Of a stretch of DNA of 18,319 bases, positions 6,619 to 14,079 are shown piece by piece. A program made the translations under genes and the position numbers. The notes under the pieces were generated by a model. The model had not been told where the DNA came from, ran no database searches, and saw only the letters and a list, made by a program, of their open reading frames with translations. This stretch comes from OMOG01 sp041485845 (GTDB lineage: Bacteria > Acidobacteriota > Terriglobia > Bryobacterales > Bryobacteraceae). The stretch is taken from positions 1-18,319 of the forward strand of contig JBGPKH010000101.1 of NCBI GenBank assembly GCA_041485845.1, read 5' to 3'. How positions within the stretch are numbered: position 1 is the first letter of the stretch; every line of letters starts with the position of its first letter.

Positions 6619-8098
6619 AGGACAAAAGGCAGCCGCGGCGCAAGGAGCCGCCGAGCAAGTAGGAGAACGCAGCATACTGGACCAGATTGTGGAGGAAGGC
6701 CGGCTGGCGAAGGACCCGGCATCCAAGGAGCGTGGCAAGAACCTGGTCAGGGAATTCGTGGCCCAGGTTCTGGATGGCTCCATGACGGTCTCGAAAGACG
6801 CCGAGGCCATGATCACGGCACGCATCTCCCAGATCGACCACCTGCTTTCGATCCAGCTCAACGAGGTTCTGCACCACCAGGTTTTTCAGAAGTTGGAAGC
6901 CTCGTGGCGGGGTCTGAAGTACCTGATGGACCAGAGCGAGACCAGCGTCATGCTGAAGATCAAGATCCTCAACGTCAGCAAGCGGGAGCTATTGCGGGAT
7001 CTGCAGCGCGCGCCGGAGTTCGACCAGAGTGCGTTGTTCAAGAAGGTCTACGAAGAAGAGTACGGTGTATTCGGCGGCGCTCCGTTCGGCGCGATGGTCG
7101 GCGACTACGAATTCGGGAAGCATCCGGAAGACATCGAGCTTCTGGAGAAGGTCTCGAACGTGGCGGCCGCGGCACACGCACCGTTCCTGACGGCGGCTTC
7201 GCCCGACATGATGAACATGGAGACCTTCACGTCGATTGACGCTCCGCGCGACATGGCAAAGATCTTCGACACCACGGAGTACGCGAAGTGGAAGAGCTTC
7301 CGCCAAAGCGAGGATTCACGGTACGTGGGGCTGTGCCTGCCGCACATCCTGATGCGCATGCCGTATGGCAAGGCCGGAGCGACCGTGGATGCATTCAACT
7401 ATGAGGAGGGAGTCGACGGCACGGAGCACTCGAAGTACCTGTGGGGCAATGCCGCCTACTGTTTGGGCGCGCGTTTGACGAACGCCTTCGCCCACTACGG
7501 CTGGTGCGCCGCCATTCGCGGTGTGGAAGGCGGCGGCTTGGTGGAAGGCCTGCCGACGCACAACTTCACCACCGACGAAGGGGACATCGCGCTGAAGTGC
7601 CCCACGGAATCGCCCATTACGGACCGCCGGGAGAAGGAACTGGCGGACCTGGGGTTTGTTCCGCTGGTGCACTGCAAGAACACGGACTACGCGGCATTTT
7701 TCAGCGTGCAATCGGCGCAGAAGCCCAAGCTGTACGACAAGGATGCGGCCAACGCCAATGCGCGGCTGTCGACACAGTTGCCGTACATTCTGGCGGTTTC
7801 CCGCTTTGCGCACTACCTGAAGGCCATGATGCGCGACAAGATCGGCAGCTTCATGTCGCGGAAGGACTGCGAAAACTTCCTCAACCAATGGATTCTGCTG
7901 TACGTGGTGGGGAACGACGAAGTGGCACCAGAGGTCAAGGCGCGGAGACCGCTGAGAGATGCCCGGATCGAGGTGATGGAGGTTCCAGGCAAGCCGGGAG
8001 CCTACCGCGCCATTGCCTTCCTGAAGCCCCATTTCCAGTTGGACGAACTCTCGATTTCTTTGCGGCTGGTCGCGGACCTTCCGCAAAGGGCTCGGTAA
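6611..8098 (+). CDS. tssC: T6SS sheath large subunit TssC (VipB/HsiC)
   Basis: Large sheath subunit of 495 residues, the normal length. Recognisable blocks include ARISQIDHLLSIQLNEVLHH and WRGLKYLMDQSE, and the core QSALFKKVYEEEYGVFGGAPFG. Further blocks are RYVGLCLPHILMRMPYG, WGNAAYCLGARLTNAF, GDIALKCPTES and FLNQWILLYVVG. Domain 1 intertwines with TssB; domain 2 faces outwards, and the N-terminal helix is the usual ClpV recognition element once the sheath contracts. GGAGGG at 6600-6605, five bases before the ATG, is a good ribosome site inside the tssB end. A GC-rich hairpin (8110-8139) follows the stop and precedes hcp. No defects are seen. Confidence 0.97.
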   Translation: MSEGQKAAAAQGAAEQVGERSILDQIVEEGRLAKDPASKERGKNLVREFVAQVLDGSMTVSKDAEAMITARISQIDHLLSIQLNEVLHHQVFQKLEASWRGLKYLMDQSETSVMLKIKILNVSKRELLRDLQRAPEFDQSALFKKVYEEEYGVFGGAPFGAMVGDYEFGKHPEDIELLEKVSNVAAAAHAPFLTAASPDMMNMETFTSIDAPRDMAKIFDTTEYAKWKSFRQSEDSRYVGLCLPHILMRMPYGKAGATVDAFNYEEGVDGTEHSKYLWGNAAYCLGARLTNAFAHYGWCAAIRGVEGGGLVEGLPTHNFTTDEGDIALKCPTESPITDRREKELADLGFVPLVHCKNTDYAAFFSVQSAQKPKLYDKDAANANARLSTQLPYILAVSRFAHYLKAMMRDKIGSFMSRKDCENFLNQWILLYVVGNDEVAPEVKARRPLRDARIEVMEVPGKPGAYRAIAFLKPHFQLDELSISLRLVADLPQRAR

Positions 8099-8109
8099 AC
8101 GACGGAGGT

Positions 8110-8139
8110 CGCCGGCGGCTTGTAAACAGGCCGCCGGCG
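8110..8139 (+). promoter_or_regulatory. Strong RNA hairpin between tssC and hcp
   Basis: A 10-bp perfect stem (CGCCGGCGGC with GCCGCCGGCG) encloses a 10-base loop, 11 bases after the tssC stop. CACAAACAATC follows instead of a T-run, so full Rho-independent termination is unlikely. Such a stem at a gene boundary can mark an RNA-processing or exonuclease-stopping point, separating the sheath message from the Hcp message. Confidence 0.6.
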
Positions 8140-8164
8140 CACAAACAATCAACCAAAGTTCGAT

Positions 8165-8170
8165 AGGAGG
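8165..8170 (+). promoter_or_regulatory. Consensus Shine-Dalgarno of the first hcp gene
   Basis: AGGAGG lies nine bases before the hcp ATG at 8180. It is a full consensus match with near-ideal spacing, whereas most genes of this operon have weaker sites. This fits the high demand for Hcp, which is needed in many copies per tube. Confidence 0.75.
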
Positions 8171-8179
8171 AATCACAAT

Positions 8180-8665
8180 ATGGCATATGATGCCTTTTTG
8201 AAGCTCGAAGGTATGGACGGCGAGTCAACAGACGATAAGTACAAAGGATACGTGGAAATACAGTCATTCAGCATGGGGGTCACCCACCTGACCACGATCG
8301 GTTCGGCCACGGGCGGCGCGGGTTCCGGCAGGACGACGGTGGGAGAACTCCAGCTCTCCAAGGTCGTCGATAAATCCAGCGCAGTACTCTTCCAGAAGTG
8401 CGCGACCGGCGAGCACTTCTCGAAAGGGAAGCTGATTGTCCGCAAAGCGGGTGGAACACAGATGGAGTATCTGATCTACGCGATGGAGAACGTGTTTGTG
8501 ACGTCGATCCATTTCTCCAGCGCGGGCGGCGAGGAGAACGCCAATGAGAGCCTCTCCCTGGCGTTCGGAAAGGTCGGATTCGACTATACGCCTCAGTTGG
8601 ACAGCGGCAAGCCGGGCGCCTCCATCCACGGCGGATGGGACCAGATCGCGAACAAGAAGTACTAA
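8180..8665 (+). CDS. hcp: T6SS inner-tube protein Hcp, first copy
   Basis: Hcp forms hexameric rings that stack into the tube propelled by the sheath and can carry small effectors in its lumen. The 161-residue protein has the family start AYDAFLKLEGMDGES, the strand GYVEIQSFSMGV and the glycine-rich GSATGGAGSG. The core VVDKSSAVLFQKCATGEHF and the end ESLSLAFGKVGFDY are also present. There is no signal peptide, as expected. Length is normal and there is no C-terminal effector extension. A second hcp follows after 19 bases with about two thirds identical residues by eye. The last 48 bases, from 8622 past the stop to 8669, are identical in both copies, pointing to tandem duplication or gene conversion. 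Translation should be strong (consensus ribosome site). Confidence 0.96.
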   Translation: MAYDAFLKLEGMDGESTDDKYKGYVEIQSFSMGVTHLTTIGSATGGAGSGRTTVGELQLSKVVDKSSAVLFQKCATGEHFSKGKLIVRKAGGTQMEYLIYAMENVFVTSIHFSSAGGEENANESLSLAFGKVGFDYTPQLDSGKPGASIHGGWDQIANKKY

Positions 8666-8684
8666 CCACCTGGAGTAGCCACGT

Positions 8685-9173
8685 ATGGCATTTGATGCCT
8701 TCTTGAAGCTCGACGCCATGGAGGGCGAGTCAACAGACGATAAGTACCGTGGATGGGTGGAAATAGAGTCGTACGGCTTTGGAGTCAGCCACCTGACGAC
8801 AATCGGTTCGGCCACTGGCGGCGCGGGTTCCGGCAAGACGGCGGTGGGAGAACTCAAGATCACGAAGGTAGTCGATAAATCCAGCGCGGTGCTGTTCCAG
8901 AAGTGCTGCACGGGCGAGCACTTCGCGAAGGGGAGAATGGTGGTCCGCAAAGCGGCGGGAGTCGGCGGGCAGATCGACTTTCTGACCTACGCGATGGAGA
9001 ACGTGTTCGTGACCTCGCTCCAAGTCGGCAGCCAAAGTGACGAATGCCCCGTTGAGAGCCTCTCCCTGGCGTACGGAAGGGTCGGGTTCGACTATCACCC
9101 GCAGAAGCTGGACGGTTCGCAGGCTCCCGCCATCCACGGCGGATGGGACCAGATCGCGAACAAGAAGTACTAA
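8685..9173 (+). CDS. hcp: T6SS inner-tube protein Hcp, second copy
   Basis: 162 residues, aligned end to end with the preceding Hcp. Differences concentrate on surface-like stretches: EGMDGES to DAMEGES, FSMGVTH to YGFGVSH, the loop around residues 90-97 and the region SQSDECPVES. The core DKSSAVLFQKC and the C-terminus HGGWDQIANKKY are identical. A second adjacent Cys (KCCTGEH) is unique to this copy. GGAG at 8672-8675 gives a moderate ribosome site, weaker than that of the first copy, so the two may be made in unequal amounts. They could form mixed rings, or one could serve a particular cargo. A long hairpin follows the stop at 9185-9225. Confidence 0.96.
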   Translation: MAFDAFLKLDAMEGESTDDKYRGWVEIESYGFGVSHLTTIGSATGGAGSGKTAVGELKITKVVDKSSAVLFQKCCTGEHFAKGRMVVRKAAGVGGQIDFLTYAMENVFVTSLQVGSQSDECPVESLSLAYGRVGFDYHPQKLDGSQAPAIHGGWDQIANKKY

Positions 9174-9184
9174 CCACTCTTGCC

Positions 9185-9225
9185 AGCCCCCAGGCTCGTC
9201 CGGATGCGCCGGACGGGCCGGGGCT
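9185..9225 (+). terminator. Long GC-rich hairpin after the hcp pair; partial terminator or mRNA stabiliser
   Basis: AGCCCC, a 2-base bulge (CA), GGCTCGTCCGG, loop ATGCG, CCGGACGGGCC, GGGGCT: a 17-bp stem with one G-U pair, starting 11 bases after the second hcp stop. Only ATTTG follows, so the T-tract is weak, and strong intrinsic termination would starve the downstream core genes. Partial termination or 3'-end protection of the hcp message is more likely. It ends 15 bases before the tagJ ATG and may also limit tagJ translation. Confidence 0.55.
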
Positions 9226-9240
9226 ATTTGGGTATCATCG

Positions 9241-9972
9241 ATGACTGCTACGGAACTGTACCGCGCGGGCAATCTGGGCGCTGCCATTCAGGCGCTGGGC
9301 GCGGAGTTGCGCGACAACCCGGGAGATCAGAAGCGCCGGACCTTTCTTTTCGAGCTGCTGTGCTTTGCGGGCGAATACGAGCGCGCGGAGAAGCACCTGG
9401 ACGTGCTGGCGGGCGCGGGCATCGATGCCGCCACCGGCGGCCTGCTGTATCGCGCGGCGCTGGCGGCGGAGCGCAGCCGCAACGATCTGTTCGCCAGGAA
9501 GGACTATCCGGTAACCGTGCAGGATCCGGTGCGCGGCACCCTGAACGGAAAGCCGTTCGAATCCCTGGAGGATGCGGACCCGCGGATCGGTCCGCGGCTG
9601 GAGGTGTACGCGGCCGGACAGTATATGTGGCTGCCGCTGGCGCACATCGCGTCCCTCCAAATGCAGCCGCCCAAGCGGCTTCGCGACCTGCTATGGGCGC
9701 CGTGCCTGGTGCGCACGGGACCGAAATTCAAGGCCATGGAGTTGGGCGAAGTGCTGGTGCCCGGGCTGTCTCCGTTCAGCTTCCGGCACGCCGACGACGC
9801 AGTGCGTTTAGGTCGTGCTACTGTGTGGGAAGAGCAGGAGGGGGGAGACGCCGTTCCGTTCGGGCAAAAGACCTTGCTCGTGGACGGCGAGGATTTCCCA
9901 CTCCTGGAGCTAAGGCACCTGGAGATGGCGGGAGGCGAAGAAGCCCCGCAAAGCCATGCTACTACGCAATGA
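9241..9972 (+). CDS. tagJ: T6SS accessory protein TagJ (ImpE/HsiE family)
   Basis: Cytoplasmic accessory protein that in Pseudomonas aeruginosa binds the N-terminus of sheath subunit TssB and is found only in some T6SS classes. From ATG 9241 it is 243 residues and starts with the family-like TATELYRAGNLGAAIQALGA. A short TPR-like helical part follows (PGDQKRRTFLFELLCFAGEYERAEKHL split over two helices). The C-terminal part carries ADPRIGPRLEV, MQPPKRLRDLLW, LVPGLSPFSF, LGRATVWEEQEGG and QKTLLVDGEDFPLLELR. The frame is open for another 68 codons upstream, but those overlap hcp and are not TagJ-like. The ribosome site is weak and sits right after the hairpin. The end overlaps tssA by 17 bases. 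Confidence 0.92.
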   Translation: MTATELYRAGNLGAAIQALGAELRDNPGDQKRRTFLFELLCFAGEYERAEKHLDVLAGAGIDAATGGLLYRAALAAERSRNDLFARKDYPVTVQDPVRGTLNGKPFESLEDADPRIGPRLEVYAAGQYMWLPLAHIASLQMQPPKRLRDLLWAPCLVRTGPKFKAMELGEVLVPGLSPFSFRHADDAVRLGRATVWEEQEGGDAVPFGQKTLLVDGEDFPLLELRHLEMAGGEEAPQSHATTQ

Positions 9973-11743
9973 TCTGCTGAATCCGATATCGCCCGACCGT
10001 CCCGCAGGCGAGAATCTCTGGTACTCTCCCACCTACGACAAGATCAAGGAAGCGCGGCGCGAAGACGACGACGCCCCACAGGGGGAGTGGAGGCGCGAGC
10101 GCAAGGTGGCCGACTGGCAGCTCACCATCAAGTTAATCGGCGAAGCTCTAGCCACCCAGACGAAAGATTTGCAGCTCGCCGCCTGGCTGGCGGAAGCCAT
10201 ACTGCGGCGCGAGGGCATCGCCGGCTTTCGCGAGTGCCTGGACCTGATCCGGGGCCTGCTCGAGAACTTTTGGGACGGGCTCTATCCCGAGCTGGAAGAC
10301 GGCGATGCCGAATTTCGCGCGTCCCCGCTGCGCTGGCTAGGGGAAAGAAACGACAATCTGGAGCTGGCGATCCGGACTTCGCCCATTACCAGCGGCGGAT
10401 ACGGCTGGATCAGATTTCGCGAATCGCGGGAAGTGGGGAGCGAAGCTTCGGTTGCCGACAACTACGAGAAGCAGCGGATCCGTCAGGAGAAGATCGACGA
10501 AGGAAAAATCACCGAGGAGCAGTTCGACAAGGACTTTCAGGGCACGCCGAAAAAGTTCTACGTGGAACTGGAGCAGACCTTCACCGGGGCCCTGGATTCC
10601 CTCAGTCAACTTTCGCAACTGTGCGACGAAAAGTTCGGCAAGGTCAGCCCCTCCTTCCGGCAGACACAGGAAGCTCTCGAAGAGGTTCGGCAAACCGTTC
10701 GCATTCTGCTCAATAAGAAGCGGGAGACGGAACCGGACGCACCAACGGAAGCTGCCGCCGCAGGAGCAGCGGACCCGCTGTCCGGGGGACCGGCGCCCTC
10801 CAGAGGCACTGCGGGAACCGCGGTGGCGCCGGCAAAAAGGCCCGCCATCCAACTCTCTGCCGAGATCCGGGGCTGGGACGACGCGGTTGAGCAAGTGGTA
10901 GCCGCGGCGCGGTATATGCGGCAGCAGAACCCCTACAATCCGGCATCCTATCTGATGCTGCGGGCGTTGCGCTGGGGCGAGTTGCGCGCCGCGGGCAAGA
11001 CCATCGACCCGACCAATCTGGGGGCGCCGCCTTTCGAGATCCGCCAGAAGCTGAGGCGGTTGGCGTTGGAGGCGAACTGGACGGAAGTGCTGGAAACCGC
11101 GGAGACCACCATGGGCATGGAGTGCGGAAGAGGCTGGCTGGACCTGCAACGATATTTCGCACGAGCCTGCTCCGAATTGGGCGGTTATTTCGAGCCCGTC
11201 CGCCGAGCCGTAATCGCCGAGTTGAAGACCTTGCTGGAGGAGTATCCCAAGCTCCCCGAGTTGACCATGATGGACGATATGCCGACGGCTAACGCTGAGA
11301 CTCTGGCGTGGCTCAGGAAGCAGGTCGGGATCGGCGGCTCGCGATTCGACGACGGGTCTCCCGCGTCTGCCGTGCCGCGCTCGGTGGAGTTGGCGATCGA
11401 GGCGGCGCGCGCCGGGCGCCCCGAGGCGGGAGCCGAACTATTGATGCGCGAGGCTGCCCGGGAGCCCAGCGGGCGAGGGCGGTTCCAGCGCAAGATTCAG
11501 TTGGCGCAGCTCGCCATGGCTGCGGAGAACGAAGCCGTCGCCCTTCCCATGCTGCAGAACGCGGCCGGGGAGATCGAGCAAAGGAAGCTGGAAGAATGGG
11601 AGGCTGGGGAGATGCTGGCGTGCCCTCTTTCCCTGCTCTATACCTGCCTGGTGAAAGCCGACGGCTCCTCGGAGGAGCGCGAACGGCTGCATGCCTTGAT
11701 CTGGAAGCTGAATCCCCTGGAAGCCATGAAGCTGGAAAGATAA
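9956..11743 (+). CDS. tssA: T6SS cap/baseplate organiser TssA (ImpA family)
   Basis: TssA proteins prime or cap tail tube and sheath assembly at the baseplate. The 595-residue protein opens with the ImpA_N domain: NPISPDRPAGENLWYSPTYD near residue 9, then WQLTIKLIGEAL, TKDLQLAAWLAEA, FWDGLYPELEDGD and LRWLGERND. An Ala/Pro/Gly-rich linker (about residues 252-295) leads to a second helical region (WDDAVEQVVAAARYMRQQNP, SYLMLRALRWGELR). The C-terminal helices (about 510-595) include FQRKIQLAQLAMAAENEA and LEEWEAGEMLACPLSLLY, as in long VasJ-like TssA forms. Its place between tagJ and tssE differs from the P. aeruginosa H1 cluster, where tssA precedes tssB. It overlaps tagJ by 17 bases, has no clear Shine-Dalgarno, and lies four bases before tssE; coupling is likely. 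Confidence 0.92.
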   Translation: MLLRNDLLNPISPDRPAGENLWYSPTYDKIKEARREDDDAPQGEWRRERKVADWQLTIKLIGEALATQTKDLQLAAWLAEAILRREGIAGFRECLDLIRGLLENFWDGLYPELEDGDAEFRASPLRWLGERNDNLELAIRTSPITSGGYGWIRFRESREVGSEASVADNYEKQRIRQEKIDEGKITEEQFDKDFQGTPKKFYVELEQTFTGALDSLSQLSQLCDEKFGKVSPSFRQTQEALEEVRQTVRILLNKKRETEPDAPTEAAAAGAADPLSGGPAPSRGTAGTAVAPAKRPAIQLSAEIRGWDDAVEQVVAAARYMRQQNPYNPASYLMLRALRWGELRAAGKTIDPTNLGAPPFEIRQKLRRLALEANWTEVLETAETTMGMECGRGWLDLQRYFARACSELGGYFEPVRRAVIAELKTLLEEYPKLPELTMMDDMPTANAETLAWLRKQVGIGGSRFDDGSPASAVPRSVELAIEAARAGRPEAGAELLMREAAREPSGRGRFQRKIQLAQLAMAAENEAVALPMLQNAAGEIEQRKLEEWEAGEMLACPLSLLYTCLVKADGSSEERERLHALIWKLNPLEAMKLER

Positions 11744-11747
11744 GGGT

Positions 11748-12248
11748 ATGCCGCGCTGGGAACCGGAACACACAGTCACGCAATCGGTTCTGGAGCGGCT
11801 GATCGACCGCGAGCCCAAAGAACAGCAGGAGATGGCTCCCACGCGCGCGCAATCCGTGCGGCAGTTGAAGTCGTCGCTGCGCCGCGATCTCGACTGGCTC
11901 CTGAATACGCGGCGCACGCCGGAGGAGGCGGGCAGCGAGTACCAGGAGTTGGAACGCTCGGTTTTCAACTACGGACTGCCGGATCTGACGTCGCTGAGCT
12001 GGCAATCGGAGCGCGACCGGCAGCGCCTGGGGCGCCTGATCGAAGTGGCGCTGGCGATCTTCGAACCGCGGCTGCGGCGGGTGCGGGTGGTGCCGGTCGG
12101 AGAATTGTCGGGCACCCAGTTCGTGGTGCGATTCCAGATCGAGGGCATGCTCCAGATGTCCCCCGCGCCCGAACACATCTCATTCGACACGGTACTGCAG
12201 CTTGCCAGTGGCGAGTACCAGGTGAAGGGAGATCCGAGTGCGGGATGA
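11748..12248 (+). CDS. tssE: T6SS baseplate wedge protein TssE (gp25-like)
   Basis: Homologue of phage T4 gp25, which links baseplate wedges and starts sheath polymerisation. The 166-residue protein has the family features in order: VTQSVLERLIDREP, the SLRRDLDWLLNTRRT motif (gp25-type LLNT-R-R), SVFNYGLPDLTSLSWQSE, and the EPRLRRVRVVPV and VRFQIEGML strands. A GATAAGG site lies directly before the ATG. The 3' end overlaps the tssF GTG start by 11 bases, indicating coupled translation of the wedge components. Length and motifs are normal. Confidence 0.95.
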   Translation: MPRWEPEHTVTQSVLERLIDREPKEQQEMAPTRAQSVRQLKSSLRRDLDWLLNTRRTPEEAGSEYQELERSVFNYGLPDLTSLSWQSERDRQRLGRLIEVALAIFEPRLRRVRVVPVGELSGTQFVVRFQIEGMLQMSPAPEHISFDTVLQLASGEYQVKGDPSAG

Positions 12249-14079
12249 CCTGTTGCTCTACTACGAGCGCGAGCTGAGCTTCCTGCGCCAGATGGGCGCG
12301 GAGTTCGCGGCCAAGTATCCCAAGATCGCTTCGCGCCTGCTGCTGGAAGAGGACAAGTGCGAAGACCCGCACGTGGAGCGGATGGTGGAGGCGTTCGCGT
12401 TCCTGGCGGGGCGCGTGCACCTCAAGATCGACGACGAATTCCCGGAGATCACGGAGTCGCTGCTGAGCATCTTGTACCCGCACTATCTGCGGCCGATACC
12501 TTCCATGTCGGTGGCGGAGTTCCAGGTGGACAACGAGCAGGTGTCGCCGGAAACGGGTCTGAAGCTGGACAGCGGTTCGGTGCTGAATTCGCGTCCGGTG
12601 AACGGCGTTCCGTGCAAGTTCCGCACCTGCTACGACGTGACGTTCTGGCCGGTGGAAGTGGCGGAGGCGGACTTCAAGACGCCGGACCGCCTGCAGCCCG
12701 CGGTGAAGTTCGCGGACGCCGTGGCGGCGGCGCGCATCGACCTGCGCTGCACCGGCGACATTACCTTCCCGCAGTTGTCGCTCAACTCGCTGCGGTTCTA
12801 CCTGGGCGGCGAGAGCGGCATGGTCCATTCGCTCTACGAGCTGCTGTCGAACAACTGCGTGCAGGTTATCATTCGCGATCCCAAGCCGCGGTCGAAGGTG
12901 CAGCCGGTGTATCTTCCGCCCGATGCGCTGCGGCCCGTGGGCTTCGCGGAGGACGAGGGCGTGCTGCCTTACCCGAGGCGCTCGTTCGTGGGCTATCGCC
13001 TGTTGCAGGAGTACTTCTGCTTCCCCCAGAAATTCTTCTTTCTGGACCTGACCGGCCTCGAAAAGGTATGTCAGGGAGGCTTCGGCGCGCGCGCCGAAGT
13101 GATCCTGCTGATCTCGCAGTTCGAGCGTAGCGACCGGCGGCAGATGCTGGAATTGGGCGTCTCCACCAAGACCTTTCGCTTGGGATGCTCGCCGATCGTC
13201 AACCTGTTTGCGCAAACCGCGGAGCCCATCCTGCTGGACCACACGCGCTACGAATACCAGGTGATCCCCGACGTGAGCCGGCGGCGGGCGCTGGAGGTTT
13301 TCGAGGTCGTCGAGGTGGCGAGCGCCAACCCGCAGACCCAGGAGATCACCCATTTCGAGCCGCTGTATTCGTACCACCACGCCTTGGGCAGGTCGAAGGT
13401 GCAGGCTTTCTGGCGCGGGGCGCGGCGGCCTTCGGGCTACCGCGATGACGAGGGCACGGAAGTCTTTCTTTCGCTGGTGGACCTCTCGTCGCACCCCGTA
13501 AGGCCCAACGTGGATGCCCTGATAGTGCGCACGCTATGCACCAATCGCGATGTTCCCGCGAGGCTGCCTTTCGGCAGTGAGAACGGAGATTTCGAGCTGG
13601 AAGGCACGGTCCCATTGAAGCGCATCGTGGCGCTGATCAAGCCCACCGACACGGTGCGGCCGCCCATGGCGAAAGACTCGCTGTGGCGGCTCATTTCCCA
13701 GCTTTCGCTGAATTACCTCTCGCTGGTGGATGGCGGGCGCGATGCGCTGCAGGAGATCCTGCGCCTGTACAACTTCACCGGGTCCACCTATTCGGAGAAA
13801 CACATCGAGGGGCTGGTGTCGCTCAACAGCCGCCGGCACTTTGCGCGGGTGCTTTCCGAAGACGGGATGGCGTTCGCCCGCGGCACGCAGGTGGAGATGG
13901 AGTTCGACGAAGACCAGTTCGTGGGCAGCGGCGTGTACCTGTTCGCCGCGGTGCTGGAGTGTTTTCTGGGGCTCTACGTTTCCATGAACAGCTTCAGCCA
14001 ACTGCGCGTGAAGACCCGCCAGAGAAAGGAGATTCTCAAACAGTGGCCACCCCGGGCCGGACGGAAGATACTGCTCTGA
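12238..14079 (+). CDS. tssF: T6SS baseplate protein TssF (VasA family)
   Basis: TssF (two copies per wedge) with TssG and TssE builds the T6SS baseplate, analogous to phage gp6/gp7/gp53. The 613-residue protein begins with the highly conserved LLLYYERELSFLRQMGAEFA and AKYPKIASRLL. EDPHVERMVEAFAFLAGRVH, EFPEITESLLSILYPHYLRP and MSVAEFQ follow. Later blocks are GCSPIVNLFAQTAEPI, YRDDEGTEVFLSLVD and LRVKTRQRKEILKQWPPRAG at the end. GTG 12238 is the start, within tssE, and places the conserved YYERELSFL at the expected position. Length is normal (about 590-630). Its last 37 bases overlap tssG. Confidence 0.96.
   Translation: MRDDLLLYYERELSFLRQMGAEFAAKYPKIASRLLLEEDKCEDPHVERMVEAFAFLAGRVHLKIDDEFPEITESLLSILYPHYLRPIPSMSVAEFQVDNEQVSPETGLKLDSGSVLNSRPVNGVPCKFRTCYDVTFWPVEVAEADFKTPDRLQPAVKFADAVAAARIDLRCTGDITFPQLSLNSLRFYLGGESGMVHSLYELLSNNCVQVIIRDPKPRSKVQPVYLPPDALRPVGFAEDEGVLPYPRRSFVGYRLLQEYFCFPQKFFFLDLTGLEKVCQGGFGARAEVILLISQFERSDRRQMLELGVSTKTFRLGCSPIVNLFAQTAEPILLDHTRYEYQVIPDVSRRRALEVFEVVEVASANPQTQEITHFEPLYSYHHALGRSKVQAFWRGARRPSGYRDDEGTEVFLSLVDLSSHPVRPNVDALIVRTLCTNRDVPARLPFGSENGDFELEGTVPLKRIVALIKPTDTVRPPMAKDSLWRLISQLSLNYLSLVDGGRDALQEILRLYNFTGSTYSEKHIEGLVSLNSRRHFARVLSEDGMAFARGTQVEMEFDEDQFVGSGVYLFAAVLECFLGLYVSMNSFSQLRVKTRQRKEILKQWPPRAGRKILL

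Noticed and set aside
9037..9240. Upstream extension of tagJ inside the second hcp
   Set aside because: It reads hcp out of frame and the ImpE/TagJ N-terminus starts at 9241.
13683..14042. Upstream extension of tssG inside tssF
   Set aside because: The sequence is an out-of-frame reading of tssF; the TssG family N-terminus begins near 14043-14094 and a ribosome site precedes 14043.
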